Below, one piece after another: positions 1 through 8,345 of a stretch of DNA of 11,096 nucleotides (position 1 is the first letter of the stretch; each line of letters starts with the position of its first letter). The translations under genes were made by a program, and so were the position numbers. The stretch is from NCBI GenBank assembly GCA_003024985.2, contig PXIH01S0104688.1, one strand, 5' to 3'. The DNA comes from Euperipatoides rowelli (taxonomy: Eukaryota; Onychophora; Udeonychophora; Euonychophora; Peripatopsidae). The notes under the pieces were generated by a model. That model was not told where the DNA came from and ran no database searches. It saw nothing but the letters and a program-made list of their open reading frames with translations.

Positions 1-122
1 TATGTATATATATATACATACATACATACACATATACATATACAGGTATCCCAAGCAGTCCGGATTTTTGGACTTTTACTGATACACACACAAACACATA
101 CAGTATACTGTATATGGTATAT
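1..122. repeat. TA/TACA and CA microsatellite cluster
   Basis: An alternating TA/CATA tract runs over 1-44. A CA-rich tract and TA-rich DNA lie at 81-122. They include a perfect 16 bp palindrome at 98-113 centred on CAGTATACTG. Between them, 43-75 holds a short GC-richer segment (GGTATCCC, then AGTCC and GGACT as a 5 bp inverted pair). That segment faintly resembles the GGTACC/GGTATT array at 6083-6362. The window edge cuts the microsatellite. Confidence 0.85.
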
Positions 123-209
123 AGGCTGTTTTTTTTAATTCCCCCCCCCCCAAATTTACTAGTAGACCCACTAGGGAGAATTTTTATCGACAAAAATTAT
201 ACAGAATTT
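123..209. other. Homopolymer-bearing AT-rich spacer
   Basis: The stretch holds a T8 run followed by a C10 run at about 141-150, then AT-rich DNA. No coding or structural signal is seen. Runs like this are prone to replication slippage and to sequencing error. Confidence 0.6.
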
Positions 210-790
210 ATAAAATGGTAATATTCAAGCAGTATGAGTGGCAAGAAATCAAGATGATGGAAAATGATAGTAAAATATTAGTAGCATAGCAAATCTAGGG
301 ACAATATATATGAAATTATGTTATAAAAGAAATGATGGAGATAAAAATAAAGGAATGGTATAGAGTCAAAGAAGAGTTAGTGAGTAAGGAAGGATTAAGA
401 TAAAGAAATAGTATAGAAATCAACATTGAATATGGAGAAAAAGAAGGAATTTAGGGAGTAAGAGAGCTTTATATACAATACAAATGATACAGGAAGTTAA
501 TTGTTTCAAACAAGAGTGAGAACTTAAAGGCAAATGGGAAATTAAATAAATATAACAAGGAAGCGGATAATGAATATGATTGATGTAATGAAAAAGAAGA
601 TGTGAATGAAGCCGGAAGGATTTTTGAAAGAATAATAAAACATTAAGGTGAAAAAGAGAAAAGGATTGATGAGAAAATGGCTAGGATTTTTAAAGTGGAA
701 GGCAAAGATAAGATGAGAGGGATGATGGTTGTTGGGAAGCTTGGAGTAAATTAAGAAATGAAGAAAAGTGAGTCCAAATAAATTGAGAAG
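210..790 (+). other. Purine-rich, strand-skewed block, possible decayed ORF
   Basis: The plus strand is strongly enriched in A and G over about 580 bases (many GAA, AAG, GGA and GATGG words), with very few C runs. The flanks are far less skewed. The plus frame whose codons start at 182 reads as lysine/glutamate-rich text such as KQYEWQEIKMMEND (227-268) and NEAGRIFERIIK (605-640). It contains about ten stops. This could be a very old coding relic, or simply what a purine-rich strand looks like when translated. The complementary minus-strand open frame at 542-868 is Phe/Ile/Leu/His-rich because its codons are pyrimidine-rich, and I do not regard it as a gene. I recognise no family. Confidence 0.3.
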
Positions 791-843
791 CTCAAATTTA
801 TCATTACACAGTAACGTGTACATTGTACAGCAGTGGGATCTTA

Positions 844-874
844 AATTGATACTTTTATCAATTTTCAATTGATA
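844..874. repeat. Small perfect hairpin with third copy of its arm
   Basis: AATTGATA (844-851) and TATCAATT (856-863) form an 8 bp perfect stem around a 4-base loop. AATTGATA recurs directly at 867-874. A second small inverted pair, TGTACA-T-TGTACA, lies just upstream at 817-829. Function is unknown and chance is possible in AT-rich DNA. Confidence 0.45.
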
Positions 875-1116
875 GGCTATAAAAAATTATAAACCTTCAA
901 ATAATAAAAAATAATTTCAGTCCTTGGAACAGAAACTAGTTTTCAGAAACTGGACTTTGTATACTAATACTGCTTAAAAAAGCTACTTATGAATATTATT
1001 TTAGTGAATAGATGTAAACAAAAGTATACTAAAATCCAGTAACAGAAAAAATACATAAGATTTTTTTAATCCCCAATCAAACAGACTAGATGAGAGCAGA
1101 AGTAAATTAAAGCTGA
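875..1116. other. AT-rich spacer without identified features
   Basis: No open frame, repeat structure or motif stands out here, apart from the word AGACTAGATGAG at 1082-1093, which recurs at 2529-2540. Confidence 0.6.
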
Positions 1117-1149
1117 ATGCTTAATAAATTTATGATTGGTGAAGATTCA

Positions 1150-1740
1150 AACCAGTTTGAATTTCTCATACTCATTCCTCAATGGCAAGCCATTAAAATA
1201 ATGATACAAAGCTATAAGCACCTCGGATTCATCTTCACCATAACCTTCCACAGCTTTAAGGAATGCAAATGTATTGTGTGGATGGGACAAGTCCCAATAT
1301 TTAATATACTTTTAGAATGTATTGCCTTCATTGAAGAGTGTATAGATTTTATGGTTGTACAGAGAGACCATCTGAACAAGTCATAAGATTTTTTTGTGGG
1401 AAGATGAACATCATTAATAGCACCACTAATTTTTTCATGAATAATTTTTGCATCCACTTTTCCTATAAAAAATGTCAGTAAATGTTTTGAACTGCTGCTT
1501 TCTGACCAATATCGAATTCATACCTGCAACTCTTTCTTATCCTCAAACATTTGTGGGCTCATCAAAATATATCGTACACCGTAAAATTAAGTTTTAGCTT
1601 CTTCCAACATCTCATCCCGAAATTAAATTGCAAGGGCACTGTAATCAAGTAGTGCTTTTTTTTTTTTTTTTAAACTGAGTGAAAAGTTTTTCACCACTTC
1701 ATCAGCTTGAAATGGTTGAGTAATTATAATTACTACCTAC
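1150..1740 (-). pseudogene. Decayed protein-coding relic, family not recognised
   Basis: Reading the minus strand from 1739 downwards, one frame gives protein-like text for about 125 codons with only about three stops. It includes TQPFQADEVVKNFSLSL (about 1719-1669), LLDYSALAI, FRDEMLEEAKT, YILMSPQMFEDKKELQ (about 1580-1530) and GKVDAKIIHEKISGAI (about 1463-1416). A plus-strand T16 run at 1656-1671 appears in this frame as five lysine codons and may be an insertion. Near 1365-1380 the sense shifts to the frame whose codons start at 1380. That frame continues as YNHKIYTLFNEGNTF, a TAA at 1314-1312, then KYIKYWDLSHPHNTFAFLK and AVEGYGEDESEVLIALYHYF, to a TGA at 1149-1147. A stretch of about 54 codons without stops, with balanced composition, is unusual in DNA this AT-rich. 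The scattered stops and the shift argue for a dead gene or transposon ORF. I cannot name the family. The overlapping plus-strand frame at 1117-1386 reads as its shadow. Confidence 0.5.
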
Positions 1741-1980
1741 AGCTTTCATTGTCTAATGAGTTCAGAAAATGTTAGCACCAACTTTAACACTATAAAGTCA
1801 TATTGTGGAGACAATTTTCTATGCTGAATTTTCATGCTGCATAACTGCATGAAAGCCTTTTCTCTGCACATCTACACAAATGTACATTTTTTTATAATAA
1901 TTTCATGATACTGCCAATATGTTTCTATCCCCACATGGATATTAACCATGTCCTTTTGCAACAATTAGATATGCCTAACA
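1741..1980 (-). pseudogene. Possible upstream continuation of the coding relic
   Basis: The minus frame with codons starting at 1980 gives short protein-like blocks separated by five or six stops. They include LIVAKGHG, a stop, YPCGDRN; then NYYKKMYICVDVQRKGFHAV (about 1902-1843) followed by MQHENSA; then LYSVKVGANIF. The piece RKGFHAVMQ (about 1863-1837), followed some 20 residues later by SVKVGANIF, faintly recalls the RKGFHSI and GSxHDxRIF segments of PIF/Harbinger transposases. That is a weak resemblance made by eye, and the downstream block does not look like Harbinger. It may belong to the same relic as 1150-1740, to another element, or be chance. Confidence 0.25.
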
Positions 1981-3128
1981 TGTTTAATTTGTACACAAAC
2001 TGTTTTTTTTTTAAGTGACTGATTACTTCAATATACTCACATTATCTCACTTATATTTTCTGTTTACTCATGATCTGGAAAGAAAAACATTAGCTTTAAA
2101 CTAAAAAATGTAATAGTATTAAGATAAAAATAGGGGGTAAAGTAAGCAGGACAAACATATTAGTGCAATTTGCTAGGCAATGGGTATACCACATTTCTGT
2201 GCCAGACAAAAAATTGTGGAAAATTTAATTTACTTTTGTCTTAAATCACCTTAGCACAAAAATAAACCCACTGACAGAGGGGAAAAGTAGACTTTGTAGA
2301 CTTAACTTAAAAAAATAGAGACAAAAAGAGACTTGCCATAAAAAAGTAGACAAAAAGCAAAAATGTAGACTAGTTCCTAGGCGTCATTTGGTTTTATAAA
2401 TACTTTGTTTTTAAAATTTAAAACACTTTTACAAATATTTGAGATCTAGTTTTAGCAGCATTGTAAGGTGGATTAGTATATAACATTACTGTATACTATA
2501 TATAAGTAATAATCTAAAAGGCACAAATAGACTAGATGAGTCACAAACAGTTAATAAATACCGTCATAACTCTAAAAGTTTTTTTTTGAAGATGAAATTA
2601 TATCTTCCCTGACACAATTCATAACTCAATTTAAATCTTTTTGTTTCTTCTTACTTTTAAATTTCTTCTTTTGCTGAAATTATTATTAAAAAATATTATT
2701 GTCTTTGTAACAATCTTAAATGTCAAAAAATAGATTTTTTTTATTGACTTACATCAAATAGAAAGAACAATGTTAATGTAAAAATGTATAATACATGAAA
2801 TGATTTCCAATTTTCTTTACCTCCCACCCCTACCCAAATAAACTTTATTTTTCTTGTTTCTTCTTAAAACAATTCCAATTTATACCAAATTGTTCTGTAG
2901 AGGATAAAGAAAAAAAAATTCAAACTTTTATACAATAAAATATATTACCTGGTAGATTTCACTTAGCAAAATACCAATAAATTATCTCATTTTATGTAAT
3001 CTGTTCTATCATCTATAACAATCCTCTGTGTTCTTTGTTATATTTTTGATAGTTTTATTGTCAGCAACGTTCAATTTAATGACTGTATTATATTTTATAT
3101 TTAATTGTAAGAATTACTTCAAGTTCCT
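1981..3128. other. AT-rich DNA without gene signal
   Basis: The stretch is dense in A and T runs, with stops in all frames. The only local pattern is a cluster of GTAGAC words between 2287 and 2372 (four copies) in a purine-rich patch of AGAGACAAAAAG type. A C-rich patch lies at about 2820-2836. No RNA gene or conserved motif was recognised. Confidence 0.6.
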
Positions 3129-3156
3129 GGAGAAATATTTGATTATATATTTCTCC
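3129..3156. repeat. Perfect 10 bp hairpin
   Basis: GGAGAAATAT (3129-3138) pairs perfectly with ATATTTCTCC (3147-3156) across an 8-base loop. The stem is too short for a canonical animal microRNA precursor. No run of T follows that would suggest a Pol III terminator. Confidence 0.5.
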
Positions 3157-4668
3157 ATTTAATATAATACTGTATAATAAATAGTTAATGATAAATGATA
3201 TTTCTAAATATCTTTCTTGGAACAATAAAGCATTAAAATGTTAAATCAGGAGCAAAATGAAAATTTAACAAAAGAAATTTTAACAATGAATGATTATAAT
3301 AATATTAATGTCCATTTCTATTCTTTAAACCATTTCATTTTTGGGGTGTAGTCTAAATAAATAATTTTTTTTAAAAAAAATTACTTTATAGGTCAATTCT
3401 AAACCTTTTCTTTAAACAATGTAATAAGAATGTAATAAGAATTAATTAAGCTTCAATCTGGTGAAAAATTAAATGGAAATCATTTAATAGCCCCCACCTC
3501 TTTTTATATATCATTGTCCCCCACCCTCTTTAACCTTTCCACGAGAAAATTGTTAACCAAATTTCACTTTTTAGGGGAATAAAATAACAACAAAAAAAAT
3601 TCACCATAAAAAAATGCTGGGTTACTCAATCTATTTCCTCCCAAACAATGTCGAAATTCACAGCAAAATGCTTTAATGCTATCTTTAATAAAAATGTTTC
3701 TTTTTAGCCTATATCATATTATTGAAATTTAACGATTTTAACTTTTTTTTCCAAAAAAACACGGATATATTTAATTTTTATTTAGAATTGTCATAAAACA
3801 AAGTTGTTTAAACTAGCCAATCACTTTTTATTCAAAAACCAACGACATAAAGTGGCTAGGCGGCCAGTCATGCTACCTGCGACATGCTCTGCTTTCATCT
3901 ATAACTTATCCTAATGCTATTGAAGCATATTTAAGTTTATGATAATTATAATATCGATTTCATTTTCTAGATTTATCTGAAACATCTAATAAAAACATTT
4001 GCATTATTTAAATACAATAAAATACAACCTGTGTGTCACAAAGTGAAAAAAATATATACTTTCTTATATGTCAAATTTCTCTTCGAATAAATATTTATAG
4101 TCCCTAGAGAGAGGGTCATCAAAGCAATTTTTAATATTAAAGGATCCTTCAGCTATTAAAAGTTAACACATCGTCTGCCAACTATGAGTTAACCCGTAGT
4201 TGACGATCTGATATAGGACACCAATTATGAGTTATCTTATAAATGAGAACTTTATTAGCTTCAGATACTAGCATATTCATAGCAAATTGATGTAATAATA
4301 GGTAGTGGGCACTCTACAAAAGATAAAAAAAATGCTCTCAAATAATTAACAGTTAACACAAAGTCCGACATTGTCTCAATTACAAGGATTGTTAAAATCT
4401 TTAGCTAGAATAGACGCTTTATGTTTGATATGCCTTATTAAGGTGATACCATGTGATATTTCGATGTTTGTCAGCATTTATGAATGAATAAAATTTACCT
4501 TTGAGGAAAAAAAAATCATTTTTGAGCTATCATATTGTAAGATAAGTGCCAGAACTAAACGTATCAAGACGCACATGCTCCAAAAATGTGATTTGCTCTA
4601 GGCAATTTGGCTTTCGACCGTTCTATACAAGTCATATAAATTAGTGCAATTTTCATTTAATTTTTGAT
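3157..4668. other. AT-rich DNA with minor repeats only
   Basis: No gene is seen. Small items are a 20 bp A/T palindrome at 3363-3382, an 11 bp tandem duplication AATGTAATAAG at 3418-3439, and two related C-rich patches (CCCCCACCTCTTT-like) at about 3491-3504 and 3518-3531. An interrupted inverted repeat lies at 4170-4207 (ATCGTC...AACTA against TAGTT-GACGAT). None points to a function. Confidence 0.55.
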
Positions 4669-5340
4669 TTAAAGGTCAAATGTAACGGATTTTTTTTAAT
4701 TTTTTTTAATTATTTATTTTCAAAGATTTTTATTAAAAAAAAATTTCCACCAGAAAAAAAAATTTAAAAACAAAAAAGTTATTTACAATTCAATTTTTAA
4801 AATAATTGTCTTTAGCTCCTCATCCTTAAAACAACATTATCCACTTTACACACCAGGGGAGATATTTTGTGACATCATAGCCTATAAATGAATACAGCTT
4901 GCTATACTTAACTATAGAATATTTGCTATATTTGTCAGCATAAAGCTGTATATCATATGGTCTAAATGTTTAAATACTTATAAAAAATCATAATCAAATT
5001 CATCCTTTGTGCTATTATGGTCCAAATTGATTTTTTTTAAAAATCAAAATGACCTTTAATACAGATTAAAAATGCCTCTATTTACATGTTAAATCATTAC
5101 AAAGAAAACAACTGTAGAGGCTATTTTGTCATCAAATTAATCTCAGACCCAAAAAAAATGTGGAATCTTCAAATTGTAATCTCAGACTCAGGATAGCAAT
5201 AGTCTTAATTTTATCTTTAATAAATGTTTTTTTTATGCATTTTAAATTATTTTTTTCCAGTGGAATTTTTTTAATAGTAATTATCTTTGAAAATCAATAA
5301 TAAAAAAAAATAAAAAAAATCCGTTACATTTGACCTTTAA
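4669..5340. mobile_element. TTAA-flanked miniature inverted-repeat transposon
   Basis: A perfect 25 bp terminal inverted repeat is seen: AGGTCAAATGTAACGG, A and eight Ts at 4673-4697, with its reverse complement at 5312-5336. Both ends are immediately flanked by TTAA (4669-4672 and 5337-5340), giving a 664 bp element. The arms continue imperfectly inward. TTTTCAAAGAT at 4717-4727 matches ATCTTTGAAAA at 5283-5293, 43-44 bases from each end, and a TATTAAAAAAA-TTCCAC block follows (4731-4749 against 5260-5276). The interior has no coding capacity. It holds a direct repeat CAAATT..AATCTCAGAC at 5133-5148 and 5170-5187 and a small palindrome near 5028-5046. TTAA target sites are used by piggyBac and Kolobok transposases. 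The ends could also be read with a TA target site, which would suggest a Tc1/mariner-type source. Superfamily is therefore uncertain, but the element itself is well supported. Confidence 0.8.
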
Positions 5341-6070
5341 TTATTTTATTTAATCATTAATAAAACATTCTAAACTATTAAAACTAAGAAAAAAAATATT
5401 AGTTTTCTAAATGTATAAAAACATCATGCCGCCACTCAGCAGAAAGGCTTGTTTTGAGCTATGCAGGAATATATATCTGGACATTTTCAGACAATCTGAT
5501 CATATGCCCTGATCATATGCCCGCTAGGAAAAACTACATTATTACATCAATCTCTTGCTAATACTGTAATAAACAATGAATTTTATAACCAGCTGTTGAG
5601 AATTTTGGCCATCAACACTTCCGGTGAAAAGATGAATTTTAAAAATGTTGTTTACCCAACAAAATAAAGTTAAATCCTTTTATTTGTACTTTAAGAATAT
5701 TAAATCACAATTTAAAAATTTAATAAGATTTAAAGTTAAAAACAACATGGCTTGTTTAAAAAAAAAATATTACAATACAGAAAGATGTTTTGTAGCTCCT
5801 CTATCCCCCTTCTTCTTCCCCATATCTTTACTGTTATTTAAAGAGACAAAAAGGGAGTAGGATGTAATAAATCAATAATTACTTAATTTTCAAATGTTTA
5901 AATAAATACAGTAGTAAATAATGTATCAGCTGAATTTTTTTTTTAAAAGTTATTGTGTTCTTAAATATAAATAGTCATGAATACATGTTAAATAAGTATT
6001 TACTGTGTGTGAAATTTTCAGTGTCCAACTCAACTGTGTATATACAATAGTAGGCTATATACTGTATATA
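5341..6070. other. AT-rich DNA without gene signal
   Basis: No credible gene is seen. The plus frame at 5645-5860 is lysine/phenylalanine-rich and typical of random AT-rich DNA. A perfect 13 bp tandem duplication, TGATCATATGCCC, lies at 5497-5509 and 5510-5522. Confidence 0.6.
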
Positions 6071-6082
6071 AACAGGTACTAT

Positions 6083-6362
6083 GTACCAAAGTCCTGCACA
6101 GGTACCAGAAACTACTTGACTTTTCGGGTAGCCAACAACTTTTTGGGGTATCCAAAAAAACACCCAACAGTAGGATCAGGTATTTTTTGGGGTACCCAAA
6201 AATACCCGCAGTCAGATCAGGTATTTTTTGGATACCCGGAAGTAATTTCGGATATTTTTCAGGTACCTTATCCGGAAAAAATCCAGCCCAATTGTCAGGT
6301 ATTTTGGGGGTATCTGAAAAGTTGGGTAGTTTAGGTTACCTCATGCAGGACTCTTTGTATCC
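6083..6362. repeat. Palindromic GGTACC/GGTATTTTT array bracketed by inverted arms
   Basis: ATCAGGTATTTTTTGG occurs at 6175-6190 and 6216-6231, a 41-base period. Weaker related copies are at about 6250 and 6295. GGTACC or GGTATC/GGTTACC words occur throughout. 6179-6206 is a nearly self-complementary 28-mer (GGTATTTTTT, GGGGTACCC, AAAAATACC) able to form a hairpin or cruciform. The whole block is bracketed by an inverted pair: AGTCCTGCA at 6090-6098 against TGCAGGACT at 6344-6352. GGTACC lies inside the left arm and GGTTACC inside the right, and TACCAAA or TTTGTAT lie outside. The bracketing suggests a small fold-back element rather than a simple minisatellite. Three overlapping open frames here (5975-6163 minus, 6005-6334 plus, 6187-6390 plus) exist because the GC-richer repeat lacks stops, and are not genes. 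I saw no clear target duplication. Confidence 0.65.
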
Positions 6363-6589
6363 ATGCCCTCCACCCTCATCACTTAAATAGCACTTTGTTT
6401 CAGTGTTAAGTGGTCTACATTATAAAATATTCTAATACTTTTTTAAAGCTCCATTTGGGATAAGGTGAAGATTTGGATGCAGATAAGAATGACTCTCCCT
6501 TTCTCCCCTCAATAAACATTATATATTTACCTGGATTTGTATTATTTTTTTTTTAAGTGGGGGAGGGAGGCAATGACTTGAAGTACTAC
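6363..6589. other. Spacer, AT-rich with CT-rich patch
   Basis: A pyrimidine-rich patch lies around 6490-6512, and a T11 run followed by a G-rich segment lies at about 6543-6572. No gene or repeat signal is seen. Confidence 0.5.
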
Positions 6590-7060
6590 TTTATAACATC
6601 ATGCCACAAATAATTATTTTAGCTTTTTAATGTAATATTGTAGATGATAGAAAGACATATTTGAATATGTATTATAATGAAACCTTCCACATTTACAGTA
6701 TGTAAACTTACATTTGGCATTTAGATTCTCATTTAAAGTAGTCATCATTAATGTTTAGAAACTTTATTCAGACAGGAAAAATTATTTCCAATAGATTAAA
6801 TCATTTCTATCTGAATCAAGTTTTCAAATGATTATTCTCAAATGGGAGTGAAGACGTCAGCTTGTTTACATAATGTACATATTAAGTTGGTCTTTTTATT
6901 AAAATGAATAATAGAAAAAAAATATATTACATTACAATTGTCTGCGATATTTTGCAGCTGCTGCTTGCATTTAACATTATCATAATGATATTCATTATCA
7001 CACGCAAATTAATATGCTGGGCCACAATCTTATATTAGTTTCCAATTAAATCCTCATTAA
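6590..7060. promoter_or_regulatory. Higher-complexity non-coding stretch, weak enhancer candidate
   Basis: Long homopolymers are rarer here than in the flanks and the word content is more varied. Motifs resembling animal transcription-factor sites are clustered. Three GATA-type sites lie in 24 bases (TTATCA 6977-6982, ATGATA 6985-6990, TTATCA 6995-7000). A forkhead-like TGTTTAC and a CRE-like GACGTCA lie near 6854-6868. A CAGCTG E-box lies near 6955-6960, with several TAAT cores. Such motifs also arise by chance in AT-rich DNA, so this is only a candidate until conservation is tested. Confidence 0.2.
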
Positions 7061-7505
7061 GCACTAAAAAACAGGTACAAGAATAACGATAGAATACCAA
7101 TTGCCTATAAACTAATAACTCTCATTATACCTAAACAAATAATAATAATAATGCAAGTTGTCATCATAGATTTATCCTTTCACACCCCTGTCATTTACAT
7201 TGTCAAAAAATAAAAATGTTTTCCCTATTCTTTATTAATAATTAAAAACATTTTATATCGTATTTTTGTGAGAAAATAATTAAGCTAATAGCTCCATAGG
7301 CAATCCATTGTTAAAACTCCATTATAAAACGGATAATGTTCTCGGACAATATTTTGTCTAACATATGATTAAAGGTGGTAGGCAGTCGACAAGGGAGCAG
7401 TTAGTTATACAGTAATTGAAATTCAGCAAATAGCAACTAACACGAGAGAAACTGTAACTAGCCTTACTAAATGATCATTATCAGAAAGTAAATCGTCAGT
7501 CGTCA
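7061..7505. other. Non-coding DNA without identified features
   Basis: The stretch is AT-rich, with an (AAT)n run near 7138-7151. No credible open frame or repeat was recognised. Confidence 0.5.
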
Positions 7506-7569
7506 TATTTTTTAAAAACATGTTTAGTAATTAGTCTAACAGATTACTACTGAATATGTTTAAAAAATA
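7506..7569. repeat. Long imperfect inverted repeat (hairpin)
   Basis: The left arm at 7506-7531 (starting TATTTTTTAAAAACATG, ending TTTAGTAAT) pairs with the right arm at 7543-7569 (starting ATTACTACTGAATATG, ending TTTAAAAAATA). There are small gaps, and an 11-base loop separates the arms. The pairing covers about 26 bases per arm. It could be a solo transposon end pair, a fold-back remnant or a transcribed hairpin. No flanking target duplication was recognised. Confidence 0.5.
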
Positions 7570-8014
7570 CTAAACATGCAATAGAACCTTTAAAATGCTC
7601 AAAATTCATGGCATAAACAATTTGAATATGCAAAATTGTAAAAAGTGATCTTTACAGTACGGTACTCAACAACTTAAATGTCAGATAAATCTAAAAATGA
7701 CACTAAGAAACTTCTAACAAGTATGCATAAAGAGGAAAAAAAGATTTGTATTTCTAGCTTGTAGGCTACAAACAATTAGCACTGAAGTCTTTTGCTCCTG
7801 ATTTCCCTACCCCCACCCCACCATTAAGCAAGTCATTCAAAATATAAAAAAAAATTCATGAAGTAGCTTGGCATATTAATTAGCCTAATGAACAATTAAT
7901 CAATGTCGTTTACTATTTCATGATGCAAAAGTAAGTCTTAATATTTCTAATGTAAAATGAATCCTCATGGAAATATTATTTTCATTTTAAATAGATGCTG
8001 TATATAATTTGTGT
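7570..8014. other. Non-coding DNA without identified features
   Basis: No open frame is seen. A C-rich patch lies at about 7806-7821. The part at 7855-7930 has several TAAT, TTCATGA and CAATTAATC words, but nothing I can assign. Confidence 0.5.
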
Positions 8015-8340
8015 ATGCATGGGCATCCGCAGAAAAAAATGTAGAGGGGAGGCGAAAAAAATGTTTTTTTTTTTTGGTTTTTTTTTTATAATTTTTATAT
8101 ATTTATTAATTTTTGGGTTGTATGGATGTTTTGATACTTCACACATGTAATAGTATTAAAGAATGCCAGATTTATATTAAAAAGGCCTACCTACATTTTT
8201 GTTTTATCTAATTTTTCGAGGGGGGGGGGGGGGCAACTTGATACTTCCCTCTTGCAACTTTATATTAAATACCTACATTTTTGGTTGGTCTAATTTTTCC
8301 AGAGGGTGGTGCCTTCCCCTTTGCCCCACCCCCATATATA
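8015..8340. repeat. G-tract modular interspersed repeat with internal duplication
   Basis: The block opens with ATGGGCATCCGCAG (about 8018-8031). It contains three A/T-rich plus G-rich modules, with G tracts at 8044-8053, 8220-8233 (14 Gs) and 8301-8310. Two modules are clear duplicates. TTGATACTTC at 8131 and 8238, TTTATATTAA at 8171 and 8259, CTACATTTTT at 8191 and 8273, and TCTAATTTTTC at 8208 and 8289 occur in the same order. The second copy has a shorter spacing. The pattern of GGGCATCCGCAG followed by a G-tract and GGCAA is one I associate loosely with interspersed repeats of aquatic invertebrates, but I cannot name the family. No protein is encoded. Confidence 0.55.
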
Positions 8341-8345
8341 TATCA

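Noticed and set aside
542-868. 108-codon minus-strand open frame rich in Phe, Ile, Leu and His
   Set aside because: It is the complement of a purine-rich block, so its low-complexity composition follows from base skew. There is no domain and no conserved context.
1117-1386. 89-codon plus-strand open frame
   Set aside because: It lies antisense to the coding relic, whose minus-strand frames give more protein-like sequence. It is best explained as its shadow.
1656-1671. T16 tract on the plus strand, considered as the poly-A tail of a retrocopy on the minus strand
   Set aside because: The protein-like reading frame continues on both sides of it, so it does not mark a 3' end. An internal slippage insertion is simpler.
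1082-2540. Identical AGACTAGATGAG at 1082-1093 and 2529-2540, considered as a target duplication of an inserted retroelement
   Set aside because: There is no poly-A tail or element end next to either copy. A 12-base match in 11 kb of biased DNA is easily chance.
3363-3382. 20 bp perfect A/T palindrome, considered as a transposon end or terminator
   Set aside because: It is only a T8 run meeting an A8 run, a common arrangement in this window (also near 5031 and 10900).
5645-5860. 71-codon plus-strand open frame
   Set aside because: Its composition is Lys/Phe/Asn-rich, as expected from random AT-rich DNA. No recognisable motif or supporting signal was seen.
5975-6390. Three overlapping open frames (62, 109 and 67 codons), some with repeated Gly-Tyr-Pro text
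   Set aside because: They fall on the GGTACC/GGTATTTTT repeat. It lacks stops in several frames at once, so the repeated peptides reflect the DNA repeat and not a protein.
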